From JAAZFZ01 sp035647435 (lineage in GTDB: Bacteria > Bacillota > Clostridia > Oscillospirales > Acutalibacteraceae): 16,589 bases of DNA. The stretch is taken from the NCBI GenBank assembly GCA_035647435.1, contig DASRNM010000032.1:1-16589 (forward strand). Direction: 5' to 3'. This document shows positions 7,799-14,505 of the stretch, in pieces. The translations under genes and the position numbers were made by a program. The notes under the pieces were generated by a model. It made no database searches, was not told where the DNA came from, and was given only the letters and a program-made list of their open reading frames with translations. Position 1 is the first letter of the stretch; each line of letters begins with the position of its first letter.

Positions 7799-7822
7799 CT
7801 TTTGAACTGGAAAGGAATATTG

Positions 7823-9130
7823 ATGGATATCAGAATGACAGAATTAATAAGAAAAAAGCGCGACGGTGCGGCACTTATGACCGACGAGATCAAGTTTTTT
7901 ATTGACGGTTGTGTTAATGGCACTGTTCCCGATTATCAAGCAGTGGCAATGCTTATGGCTATATTTTTTAGAGGTATGAACAGCAGAGAAACAGTTGACT
8001 TAACACTTGCAATGGCGAACTCGGGGGAGACTGTGAACCTTTCCAAAATCGAGGGCATAAAAGTGGACAAGCATTCAACAGGCGGTGTTGGGGACAAAAC
8101 AACTTTGATTGTTGCGCCCATAGTTGCGGCTTGTGGATTGAAAATTGCAAAAATGTCGGGCAGAGGCCTTGGGCATACAGGCGGGACAATAGACAAGCTT
8201 GAGTCAATTCCAAACTTTCAAACATCAATTCCAAAAGATTTATTTATAGATATAGTAAACAGAAACGGTTTGAGCATTATCTGTCAATCAGGTAACCTTG
8301 CGCCTGCCGATAAAAAGCTTTACGCTTTGAGAGATGTTACCGCCACGGTTGACAGTATTCCGCTGATTGCGTCGAGCATTATGAGCAAAAAAATAGCCGC
8401 TGGTGCTGATGTTATATTGCTTGATGTCAAGGTTGGCAGCGGTGCATTCATGAAAAATGTTGAAGATGCGAAAAAACTAGCAAAAGCGATGGTGTCAATT
8501 GGCAACAATGCCGGCAGAAAAACAGTTGCAATGATAACAAATATGGACGAACCGCTCGGCAATGCAATCGGTAACTCCCTTGAGGTCATTGAAGTTGTTA
8601 ATGCTCTGAAGGGGGCAGGCCCTGAGGATTTAACAACGCTGTGCATAGCGCTTTCGGCAAACATGCTTTTCCTTGGGGGGAAAGGGACTTTAAGAGAGTG
8701 CGAAAAAATGGCTGCTCATGTTTTATATAACGGCGATGCCCTTTCAAAGTTTATTGAAATGGTCAAAGCGCAGGGTGGAGATGAGCAGGTTGTAACTGAT
8801 ACGAATAAATTTAAAAAATCAAAACACTTCAGAACAATTACCGCACGTGGGGAAGGATATATATCAAAGATAGACACCGAAAAATGCGGAAATGCCGCAG
8901 TTTTGCTTGGCGCAGGTAGGGCGAAAAAGGACGATGACATTGATTTTGCCGCAGGTATTGTGTTGGAGCAGAAGGTTGGTGACTATGTTAGGCTCGGCGA
9001 CACAGTTGCAACAATGTATTCCGACAACAACGGCTTGTTTGAGAACGCCGAAACACTGTTTCGTTGCGCTATTACAATAAGCGATGTGTGCCCCGAAAAA
9101 AACAGTATAGTGTTGGGTAGAGTCGAATAA
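7823..9130 (+). CDS. pdp: Pyrimidine-nucleoside phosphorylase
   Basis: This 435-residue enzyme would split uridine, deoxyuridine or thymidine with phosphate into the free base and (deoxy)ribose-1-phosphate. Signature features are KHSTGGVGDK (83-92), the phosphate-binding loop, and SGRGLGHTGGTIDKLE (112-127), the thymidine/pyrimidine phosphorylase pattern. The opening (MTELIRKKRDG) matches Firmicutes Pdp rather than the proteobacterial DeoA start. The ATG at 7823 was chosen over a TTG at 7802 because AAAGGA lies 6 bases upstream. It acts on the product of the deaminase gene before it, so the pair salvages pyrimidine nucleosides. A very strong hairpin follows the stop. Confidence 0.95.
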   Translation: MDIRMTELIRKKRDGAALMTDEIKFFIDGCVNGTVPDYQAVAMLMAIFFRGMNSRETVDLTLAMANSGETVNLSKIEGIKVDKHSTGGVGDKTTLIVAPIVAACGLKIAKMSGRGLGHTGGTIDKLESIPNFQTSIPKDLFIDIVNRNGLSIICQSGNLAPADKKLYALRDVTATVDSIPLIASSIMSKKIAAGADVILLDVKVGSGAFMKNVEDAKKLAKAMVSIGNNAGRKTVAMITNMDEPLGNAIGNSLEVIEVVNALKGAGPEDLTTLCIALSANMLFLGGKGTLRECEKMAAHVLYNGDALSKFIEMVKAQGGDEQVVTDTNKFKKSKHFRTITARGEGYISKIDTEKCGNAAVLLGAGRAKKDDDIDFAAGIVLEQKVGDYVRLGDTVATMYSDNNGLFENAETLFRCAITISDVCPEKNSIVLGRVE

Positions 9131-9142
9131 TACGAATACACA

Positions 9143-9178
9143 AAGGCGGGGGCAAAAGCCCCCGCCTTAATTATTTTC
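9143..9178. terminator. Bidirectional terminator between convergent genes
   Basis: AAGGCGGGGGC (9143-9153) and GCCCCCGCCTT (9158-9168) form an 11-bp perfect stem with an AAAA loop. T-rich sequence follows on the plus strand and a shorter T run on the minus strand. It lies between the stop codons of pdp (9130) and the convergent isomerase gene (9190), so it probably serves both. Confidence 0.92.
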
Positions 9179-9189
9179 ATATAGACAGC

Positions 9190-10056
9190 TTAAATCTCTG
9201 AAATGAAACGTTTTAGGTTTTCAAGCCCTGTTTCGAGTGCCATAATAGGCTCTTCTAAGCCCTCAAACTCGATGCTGATATAGCCGTCATAACCGCTCTT
9301 TTTGAGGATTGAAAGGCATTGCCGTACAGGCACATTTCCGTGGCCGATGATTGAACCTCTTAAATAGTTGCCACCTCTTGAAGTGAAAAAGCCATTGCCG
9401 GGGTTGTCTTCGTTCCCGCTCTTTACATGGAAGTCCTTAACATGAACATGTTTTGCAAAGGGTGCAAGTCTGCCGACCGCAACGCAGGGTGATTCATCAA
9501 CACAAAGAAAGTTGCCAACATCAACTAAAACGCCGAAATTTTCTTTGCCGACATTGGTAACCAGCTTTTCAACTCGCTCACTATCCTGACAAAAAAATCC
9601 GTGGTTTTCAACCATTGTTTTTATGCCTTTATCAACCGCATAATCTGTTATCCTTCTGCAGCCTTCAACAAGAACATGAAGTGCTTGATCAAAGCCTTTA
9701 AAACTCTTATCAGCACCTTTGTAACCGCCTGTTGCATCGTGGCGCATGCCCTTGACACCTAAAAGGGCGGCAACATCTATTTCATCACAAAGCCTTTCAA
9801 CCTCTTTATCAAGGTTTTCAGCATTTAAAATTTCTGCACCAATGGTGTAGTTTACAATTTCAAGCTTGTTCTTTGCACATTCCTCTTTGAGCATAAGAGC
9901 ATATTCCATCGGAGTTATTCCCTTTGGTGGTGCAAGTTGTGTGAACTCAATGCCGTCAAACCCAATTTCTTTTGCGAGCTTGATAATTGATAACTGGTCA
10001 TACTCACCAGAATTTGTAAGCTTTGAAAAACTGTAACTGCTAACACAGGTTTTCAT
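9190..10056 (-). CDS. TIM-barrel sugar phosphate isomerase/epimerase (AP endonuclease 2 family)
   Basis: This 288-residue protein belongs to the xylose-isomerase-like TIM barrel family that includes IolE, IolI and many sugar epimerases. Likely metal ligands sit at the usual strand ends: Glu150 (MVENHGFF), Asp179 (LVDVGNFL), His205 (HVHVKDFH) and Glu263 (SIEFEG). The N-terminal IGFDGIEFTQ motif is also typical. It would act on a keto or aldo sugar in the cytoplasm; the exact sugar cannot be told. The ATG at 10056 has AAGGAGT upstream, overlapping the stop of the related gene before it. The pair is divergent from a Gfo/Idh/MocA dehydrogenase and nagB, which suggests a shared sugar pathway. Confidence 0.85.
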   Translation of the reverse strand: MKTCVSSYSFSKLTNSGEYDQLSIIKLAKEIGFDGIEFTQLAPPKGITPMEYALMLKEECAKNKLEIVNYTIGAEILNAENLDKEVERLCDEIDVAALLGVKGMRHDATGGYKGADKSFKGFDQALHVLVEGCRRITDYAVDKGIKTMVENHGFFCQDSERVEKLVTNVGKENFGVLVDVGNFLCVDESPCVAVGRLAPFAKHVHVKDFHVKSGNEDNPGNGFFTSRGGNYLRGSIIGHGNVPVRQCLSILKKSGYDGYISIEFEGLEEPIMALETGLENLKRFISEI

Positions 10057-10067
10057 ATCAATACTCC

Positions 10068-10910
10068 TTATTTTATAAGATTCTCAAGAAACATAACTGC
10101 GTTTCTTATATCTTTTTCGGGGTTATCACCGACTTCACGTTCAATTGTTAGAAAACCGGTATAGCCTATGTCTTCAAGCGCCGCAAGATACTTAACCCAA
10201 TTAACATCGCCTTCGCCTAAAGGCAACTCAATAAAGGATTGACCTGCGTTTTCAGTGTCCTTAACAATTCCATATATGATTTCGGGGTCTTTATAAAAAA
10301 GCTGTTTTCCGTCTTTTGCGTGCGTATGTACAATGTAATCTTTAAGATTGTAAACTGCATCAACAGGGTCTTCATTGCAGACCATAATAAGATTTGCAGG
10401 GTCCAAGTTGACAGCAACGCCCCTTGAGTTGAGCGAGTCAAGAAATTCTTTTAAAATCTTTGATGTTTCAGGGCCTGTTTCGATTGCAAAATGTGAATCT
10501 ATTTCATCAGCATAGCGTGAAAGCTCAAAGCAGGCGTCCTGCATGATTTTGTATCTCTCATGGTTAGTATCAGAAGGAACAACGCCAATGTGAGTTGTTA
10601 CAACATTCGTTTCCAAATCCTTTGCAAGGTCGAGAATAAGCTTTGAACGCCTTATCATTTCATCGTTTTCTTCTTTGTTTCCAAAGCCTTTGCCCAAATC
10701 GCCGCAAAGAGCTGAAATAGTCAAGCCATTGCTCTTTACAAGGTCAAGAAATTCTTTGCGCTTTTTGGGGGTAAGGTTTTCGGGAGACATTTCACCACTT
10801 GTGACATAAACTTGAATGCCTTGTGCACCAACCTGTGCAGCTTTTTTTACTGCTGTTTTAATATCGGTTCTGAAACTATCAACTATGACACCAATCGGAA
10901 AACTCGGCAT
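10068..10910 (-). CDS. Second TIM-barrel sugar phosphate isomerase/epimerase
   Basis: This 280-residue protein is of the same superfamily as its downstream neighbour but is clearly divergent from it. Likely metal ligands, numbered from the chosen start, are Glu144 (FAIETGPE), Asp170 (NLDPANL), His197 (HTHAKDG) and Glu257 (LTIEREVGDNP). The TIEREVGDNP ending and the NLDPANL motif are frequent in epimerase-like proteins found beside Gfo/Idh/MocA oxidoreductases. The start is ATG at 10910, six codons inside the longest frame, because GGAGGAA lies 5 bases upstream. It is the first gene of a two-gene operon with the protein at 9190-10056, 11 bases apart. Function beyond a sugar isomerisation, epimerisation or lyase step is inference. 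Confidence 0.85.
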   Translation of the reverse strand: MPSFPIGVIVDSFRTDIKTAVKKAAQVGAQGIQVYVTSGEMSPENLTPKKRKEFLDLVKSNGLTISALCGDLGKGFGNKEENDEMIRRSKLILDLAKDLETNVVTTHIGVVPSDTNHERYKIMQDACFELSRYADEIDSHFAIETGPETSKILKEFLDSLNSRGVAVNLDPANLIMVCNEDPVDAVYNLKDYIVHTHAKDGKQLFYKDPEIIYGIVKDTENAGQSFIELPLGEGDVNWVKYLAALEDIGYTGFLTIEREVGDNPEKDIRNAVMFLENLIK

Positions 10911-10940
10911 ATTACTTCCTCCATTCATTTAATCAAATTT

Positions 10941-10969
10941 ATGGTATCAAACAACACAACAAAAATCAA
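10941..10969 (-). promoter_or_regulatory. Promoter of the isomerase gene pair
   Basis: On the minus strand TTGATT (10964-10969) is followed, after 17 bases, by TACCAT (10941-10946), about 30 bases ahead of the ATG at 10910. The -10 is imperfect, so the promoter may be activator-dependent. The -10 lies in a TTATGGTAT repeat (10939-10947) that recurs near the divergent promoter. Confidence 0.5.
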
Positions 10970-10990
10970 GGGAAAATTTAACATTGTGTG

Positions 10991-11018
10991 TTTACATTTT
11001 TTAATATTATGGTATTAT
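10991..11018 (+). promoter_or_regulatory. Promoter of the oxidoreductase-nagB operon
   Basis: TTTACA (10991-10996), a 16-base spacer and TATTAT (11013-11018) form a reasonable promoter, leaving a leader of about 40 bases. The second TTATGGTAT copy (11007-11015) overlaps the -10, and ATTATG (11006-11011) with CATAAT (11024-11029) form a small inverted repeat over the start region, a plausible operator. Confidence 0.6.
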
Positions 11019-11064
11019 ATTAGCATAATGCAAAATATGGATATACTTTTAGAGGAGGGAAATT

Positions 11065-12132
11065 ATGAAAAAAATCAATGTTGCTATTATTGGTTGCGGA
11101 ACTATTGCGAATGCAGCGCATATTCCAAATTATCTCAACAACCCTAAAGCTCAAATCAAATATTTTTGCGATATTATCCCTGAAAGAGCTGAAAAATGCG
11201 TTAAAAAATATGGGTGTGGTAAGGTTGTAATCGACTACAAAGAAATACTCAACGACCCTGAGCTTGATTGTGTTTCGGTTTGCACTCACAATGACACACA
11301 TTCAACTATATCTATTGATTTTATGAAGGCAGGAAAGGACGTTTTGTGTGAAAAACCTGCCGCAAGAGTGTTGAGCGAGGCTCTTGAAATGCAAAGAGTC
11401 GCAAAAGAAACTGACAGAATTTTGAGCATAGGTGTTGTTAACCGTTTCGGTACTGCCGTTAACCATATCAAAAAGCTTATTGAAGACGGAGAGCTCGGTG
11501 AGGTTTACCATGCATATGCAAGCTTTCGCGCACACCGCTCAATACCGGGTATCGGTGGGGACTTCACGACAAAAGCAGTTTCGGGTGGCGGTGCTTTGAT
11601 AGACTGGGGCGTGCACTACATTGACTTAATAATGTATTGTTGTGGGGAGCCTAAGCCCATTAATGCATCAGGCGAGGTTTTTTGTAAGCTCGGTGTGGAT
11701 ATGAAAAACTATGTAACACACAGAAATATGTGGGCACGGGAAACAAGCAATTTAGATGGCGTTTATGATGTTGATGATTCAGTAACGGGCATTGTCAGAA
11801 CAGAAGGCCCCGTGATTTCAATGAACGGAGCGTGGGCGCAGAACATTGGTGTCAGTGAAACATATATTGACTTTATCGGCACAAAGAGCGGAATAAGGCT
11901 TGCATACGGTGGCAATTTTGTCTTATATACAATCAAAAATGGCATGCTCATGGAGTGCGAACCGTCATTCAAAACGGATGATTTCCAACTGAAAGAGCTT
12001 CACTCTTTTATTGATAGTGTTATTAGTCGCAAGCCGAATCAGGCGTCTATTGATAATTGTATACTTACTTCAAAAATAATGCAGGCCATTTATGATTCAT
12101 CGGCTGCACACAAAGAAATAGAAATAGAATAG
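11065..12132 (+). CDS. Gfo/Idh/MocA family NAD(P)-dependent sugar oxidoreductase
   Basis: This 355-residue protein has an N-terminal Rossmann fold (VAIIGCGTIANAAHIPNY, 6-23), the conserved cofactor/active-site EKPAA (96-100), and the C-terminal catalytic ALIDWGVHYIDL with Asp180 and His184. These are hallmarks of the Gfo/Idh/MocA family, which oxidises or reduces sugars, cyclitols and amino sugars with NAD(P)(H). The substrate is not determined by the sequence. The ATG at 11065 is preceded by a near-perfect AGAGGAGGG. It is followed after 22 bases by nagB and is divergent from two sugar isomerase genes, suggesting an oxidation step on an amino sugar or related hexose. Confidence 0.92.
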   Translation: MKKINVAIIGCGTIANAAHIPNYLNNPKAQIKYFCDIIPERAEKCVKKYGCGKVVIDYKEILNDPELDCVSVCTHNDTHSTISIDFMKAGKDVLCEKPAARVLSEALEMQRVAKETDRILSIGVVNRFGTAVNHIKKLIEDGELGEVYHAYASFRAHRSIPGIGGDFTTKAVSGGGALIDWGVHYIDLIMYCCGEPKPINASGEVFCKLGVDMKNYVTHRNMWARETSNLDGVYDVDDSVTGIVRTEGPVISMNGAWAQNIGVSETYIDFIGTKSGIRLAYGGNFVLYTIKNGMLMECEPSFKTDDFQLKELHSFIDSVISRKPNQASIDNCILTSKIMQAIYDSSAAHKEIEIE

Positions 12133-12154
12133 AAGAAAAAACGGAGGATGCTAT

Positions 12155-12895
12155 ATGAATATATTAATTTATGAAAATGCTGAAAAAATCGGTGAAAGCG
12201 TAAGTAAAACATTATGTGATTTTGTAAACGAGAAACCAAATGCAGTTTTGGGCTTTGCAACAGGGATGACACCTTTGCCAACCTATAACTATATAGCTAG
12301 CGAATACTCAAAAGGGAATGTTAGTTTTAAGGATATTACAACCTTCAATCTTGACGAATACTGCGATTTGCCTAAAGATCACAAAAACAGCTTCTACTCG
12401 TTCATGGTTGACAATCTATTTTCAAAAATAGATGTAAAGCCTGAAAATATAAATTTTCTTGATGGAAATACCTCTGACCCTCAAAAGGAGAGCGAGCGTT
12501 TTGCAAAAGTAATTAAAGATGCCGGAGGGATAGATATTCAATTGTTAGGCATAGGCCGAAACGGGCACATAGGCTTTAACGAGCCGGCTGACGAATTCAC
12601 AAACGAGGCGTTTAAAGTCAAATTGACCGAAAGCACAATTGAGGCAAATTCAATATATTTTGATGATATAAAGATGCCGCACTACGCAATGACTATGGGT
12701 ATAGGCTCAATAGTACGCTCCAAAAAAATCATACTAATCGCAACGGGCGAGAGTAAGGCTCAGGCTGTTAAGGATATGATTGAAGGCAAGTTTACCGCTC
12801 AAATGCCAGCGTCTGTTTTGCAATTCCACCCTGACGCAACAATTTTTCTTGACAAGGAAGCTGCCTCACTTTTAACAATAAAAGAAAATAAATAA
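12155..12895 (+). CDS. nagB: Glucosamine-6-phosphate deaminase
   Basis: This 246-residue enzyme converts glucosamine-6-phosphate to fructose-6-phosphate and ammonia, linking amino sugars to glycolysis. Visible motifs are the phosphate-binding ATGMTP (35-40), LDEY (66-69) with the catalytic Asp region, and GIGRNGHIGFNEP (132-144), which holds His138 and Glu143. The Asn-Gly-His form and the short length without the allosteric C-terminal extension are typical of Firmicutes NagB. GGAGGA lies 6 bases before the ATG at 12155. It is the second and last gene of its operon, with a terminator 35 bases past the stop. A NagA deacetylase gene, its usual partner, is not present in the window. Confidence 0.95.
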   Translation: MNILIYENAEKIGESVSKTLCDFVNEKPNAVLGFATGMTPLPTYNYIASEYSKGNVSFKDITTFNLDEYCDLPKDHKNSFYSFMVDNLFSKIDVKPENINFLDGNTSDPQKESERFAKVIKDAGGIDIQLLGIGRNGHIGFNEPADEFTNEAFKVKLTESTIEANSIYFDDIKMPHYAMTMGIGSIVRSKKIILIATGESKAQAVKDMIEGKFTAQMPASVLQFHPDATIFLDKEAASLLTIKENK

Positions 12896-12928
12896 TATAA
12901 AAACACATTCTAAATTTAAAACCGTTTT

Positions 12929-12962
12929 AAATGGCTTGCCTAATTGGGCGAGCCATTTTTTT
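12929..12962 (+). terminator. Terminator after nagB
   Basis: ATGGCTTGCC (12931-12940) pairs with GGCGAGCCAT (12947-12956), with one G-T wobble, and a run of seven Ts follows. It separates the oxidoreductase-nagB operon from the palindrome-rich stretch that follows. Confidence 0.88.
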
Positions 12963-13056
12963 GAAAAAACAGTGAAAATCTATATAAAAAACATACAAAC
13001 TTTTTCCACCTACTTTTACATAATTCTAATTAATAAGTTTAAACTTTATATTTCAG

Positions 13057-13071
13057 GCACAATAGTTGTGC
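13057..13071. repeat. 15-bp palindrome GCACAA-TAG-TTGTGC
   Basis: A perfect 6-bp inverted repeat with a 3-base centre has the size and symmetry of an operator for a dimeric repressor. The same half-sites recur about 95 bases downstream (13152-13183) with wider spacing. GTTGTGCAA is repeated exactly at 13065-13073 and 13175-13183. Confidence 0.5.
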
Positions 13072-13094
13072 AAAACTACCAATAAAACATTACT

Positions 13095-13200
13095 GCATTT
13101 GTCAAATATATACATATGGATTGTCCGACCTAAGAAATGTTGTTCGTCATATTGCACAAAGGGGAAACGGTTTCGTTGTGCAACATTACTTGACAAATGC
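13095..13200. repeat. 11-bp inverted repeat bracketing a structured segment
   Basis: GCATTTGTCAA (13095-13105) and TTGACAAATGC (13190-13200) are exact reverse complements separated by 84 bases. The right arm supplies the TTGACA -35 box of the small-gene promoter, and the left arm offers the same -35 on the other strand with no good -10. Inside are a 7-bp pair AATGTTG/CAACATT (13136-13142, 13181-13187) and an 8-bp pair at 13152-13183. The two inner pairs share bases 13181-13183, so they cannot both form fully. Confidence 0.6.
13152..13183. repeat. Hairpin-forming inverted repeat TTGCACAA / TTGTGCAA
   Basis: TTGCACAA (13152-13159) and TTGTGCAA (13176-13183) are perfect complements. Between them GAAA (13164-13167) and TTTC (13171-13174) pair across CGG, so the element could form one extended hairpin. 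It lacks a T run and is not a terminator. It ends 6 bases before the -35 box of the downstream gene, a place where a regulator could act. Confidence 0.55.
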
Positions 13201-13217
13201 CTTGAAACTGCTATACT
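13190..13217 (+). promoter_or_regulatory. Promoter of the 40-codon gene
   Basis: A consensus TTGACA (13190-13195), a 16-base spacer and TATACT (13212-13217) predict a start near 13224, about 26 bases before the ATG. This is one of the best promoter matches in the window, which argues that the very short gene behind it is expressed. Confidence 0.75.
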
Positions 13218-13249
13218 GTTATCACAGGGCAACGAAAGGAAGGATTAAT

Positions 13250-13372
13250 ATGAAACCTAATGAAATGTATGCTTTGGAAATGAAGCTTCTCGATGAAGTT
13301 GCACGCGAAAAATTTTCTTGGAACAAACTTGTCAAGATGATAACCCTAAGCGCGATTGCAAACAGAAACTGA
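13250..13372 (+). CDS. Unrecognised 40-residue protein
   Basis: I do not recognise this protein. Its N-terminal half is charged and likely helical (MKPNEMYALEMKLLDEVARE), and the C-terminal part is more hydrophobic (LVKMITLSAIANRN). There is no clear signal peptide, cysteine pair or metal motif, and the hydrophobic stretch is too short for a confident membrane segment. It is supported as a gene by GGAAGGA 5 bases before the ATG, a strong promoter ahead and a strong terminator behind, so it appears to be monocistronic. It lies between nagB and the sugar kinase, under the control of a palindrome-rich region. It could be a small regulatory protein, a leader peptide, or the coding part of a dual-function RNA; the role is unknown. 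An in-frame extension upstream to 13121 lacks a ribosome binding site and crosses the promoter, so it was not used. Confidence 0.6.
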   Translation: MKPNEMYALEMKLLDEVAREKFSWNKLVKMITLSAIANRN

Positions 13373-13418
13373 AGTTTCCGCGGTGAAAAATTTTAGTTCA
13401 CAAAACTTAATAACCGCG
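13365..13418 (+). other. Structured 3' region of the small-gene transcript
   Basis: Overlapping inverted repeats follow the 40-codon gene: GAAACT/AGTTTC (13365-13370, 13373-13378) spanning the stop codon, AAGTTT/AAACTT (13372-13377, 13403-13408), CGCGGT/ACCGCG (13379-13384, 13413-13418) and GTGAA/TTCAC (13383-13387, 13397-13401). They compete with one another, so more than one fold is possible. With the terminator hairpin the transcript would be about 240 bases and highly structured. Confidence 0.45.
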
Positions 13419-13436
13419 ACAAACCATTAAAACTGC

Positions 13437-13465
13437 GCACCTGCTTAATTGCAGGTGCTTTTTTT
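13437..13465 (+). terminator. Terminator of the 40-codon gene
   Basis: GCACCTGC (13437-13444) and GCAGGTGC (13451-13458) form a perfect 8-bp stem with a 6-base loop, followed by seven Ts. It isolates the small gene from the kinase operon. Confidence 0.92.
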
Positions 13466-13466
13466 C

Positions 13467-13495
13467 TTGATATTTGTAGAATAATAATGTATCAT
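13467..13495 (+). promoter_or_regulatory. Promoter of the kinase-SIS-GH84 operon
   Basis: TTGATA (13467-13472), a 17-base spacer and TATCAT (13490-13495) lie directly after the preceding terminator, about 40 bases before the ATG at 13537. No obvious operator palindrome is seen next to it. Confidence 0.65.
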
Positions 13496-13536
13496 TTAGC
13501 TATTCTATTCTTTATCAAAATAAGTTTGGTGATTAA

Positions 13537-14505
13537 ATGAAAAAAAGCAAGCTGTTTCTAGGCGTTGACGGTGGCGGAACAAGAACTACCGCCGTTGTTG
13601 TCGACGAAAATGGGAACATTCTAACAAGATGCTGTGGTGACAGTATAAATTATTACGCTGTTGGACTAGACAAAGCAAGGGTTAGCATGAAAAAGATTAT
13701 GGCGAAAATTTCAGAAGATTATGGAATTGATTCATTTTCCTCTGCGTTTATAGGCATGTCCGCTTTAAATGGCCGTGCAAATGAAAAGGAGCTCAAAGGA
13801 TTTGTTGAAGGCGTTATAAAATCTGAGAAAATTCAGATGGATAGCGATCTTTTCATAGCGCTCGAATCACTTGCTGTTGAGGGGGAGTGCGCGGTTGCAA
13901 TAAGTGGCACGGGGTCAATGGCAATTTCAAGGGCAAAAGATGGCACAACGGAATGCATCGGCGGTTGGGGGCATATTTTGGGTGACGAGGGCAGTGGCTA
14001 CAAAATTGCGCTTGATGCAATAAAGGCAGCAATTCATTCATATGAAGGAACTTTGCCCGAAACCGAGCTTGTTGAGGCTGTTCTAAATTTCTATGAGATA
14101 GAAAAGATGGAAGATTTAATTGATTTATTTTATAACCCTTTGATTGAAAAAAAAAGGGTTGCTGCTTTTGCAATAAAGGTTAAAGAGCTTGCGCAAAGTG
14201 GCGATAAGACAGCGCAGGAAATAATTCTAAAGAATGCCGATGATTTTTCAAAAACTGTACTTTCCCTGTTGAAAAACTATTCTAAAACCATAAAAATAGG
14301 TTTATGGGGCGGAATATTCACACATCTATCCTTATATTCAGAAAGGTTTAAAAACAATCTAGAAAAAAACGGGTATGCAAATATCGGGGTTTTGGAGTAT
14401 CCGCCCGAAATAGGCGCTGTTTTTTCAGCAATGAAACTTTACGGATTAGATGTAAACGATAAGGCCATGGAAAACATGGGTGATAATACGGAGGAAAAGG
14501 CATGA
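13537..14505 (+). CDS. N-acetylhexosamine kinase (BadF/BadG/BcrA/BcrD ATPase family; NagK/MurK-like)
   Basis: This 322-residue protein has the ASKHA-fold ATPase motifs of the BadF/BcrA group: DGGGTRT (11-17) as the first phosphate loop, SGTGS (123-127) as the second, and GGWGHILGDEGSGY (142-155). Members of this group include eukaryotic-type N-acetylglucosamine kinase and clostridial MurK, which phosphorylates both GlcNAc and MurNAc. It would make the 6-phosphate of a sugar freed inside the cell. The ribosome binding site is weak (GGTG 7 bases before the ATG). Its stop overlaps the start of the SIS-domain gene by 4 bases (ATGA), showing tight coupling. A GlcNAc or MurNAc substrate is inferred from the family and the GH84 and NagB neighbours. 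Confidence 0.85.
   Translation: MKKSKLFLGVDGGGTRTTAVVVDENGNILTRCCGDSINYYAVGLDKARVSMKKIMAKISEDYGIDSFSSAFIGMSALNGRANEKELKGFVEGVIKSEKIQMDSDLFIALESLAVEGECAVAISGTGSMAISRAKDGTTECIGGWGHILGDEGSGYKIALDAIKAAIHSYEGTLPETELVEAVLNFYEIEKMEDLIDLFYNPLIEKKRVAAFAIKVKELAQSGDKTAQEIILKNADDFSKTVLSLLKNYSKTIKIGLWGGIFTHLSLYSERFKNNLEKNGYANIGVLEYPPEIGAVFSAMKLYGLDVNDKAMENMGDNTEEKA

Larger units (their letters stand above)
12963..13249. other. Gene-free, palindrome-rich stretch upstream of a small gene
   Basis: There is no supported gene between the nagB terminator and the 40-codon gene at 13250. The left part (12963-13050) is simple AT-rich DNA with only a weak promoter-like pair, TTTACA (13015-13020) and TTTAAA (13038-13043). 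The right part (13057-13200) holds nested inverted repeats listed separately. The longer frames crossing this stretch have no ribosome binding site and no recognisable protein content. It is best read as regulatory DNA or a structured RNA; which of these cannot be decided from sequence. Confidence 0.6.

Noticed and set aside
13095..13200. Phase-variable invertible promoter (inverton)
   Set aside because: The -35 box lies inside the repeat arm and the -10 outside it, so inversion of the segment would leave this promoter unchanged, and no recombinase gene is nearby.
13057..13200. Miniature transposable element
   Set aside because: The arms are short and no target-site duplication is evident directly outside them. 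The only flanking direct repeat (AACATTACT) sits outside the left arm but inside the right arm, so it does not frame the element.
13066..13248. 60-residue open frame on the plus strand
   Set aside because: It has no ribosome binding site, crosses the promoter and palindromes of the next gene, and its translation shows no recognisable protein pattern.
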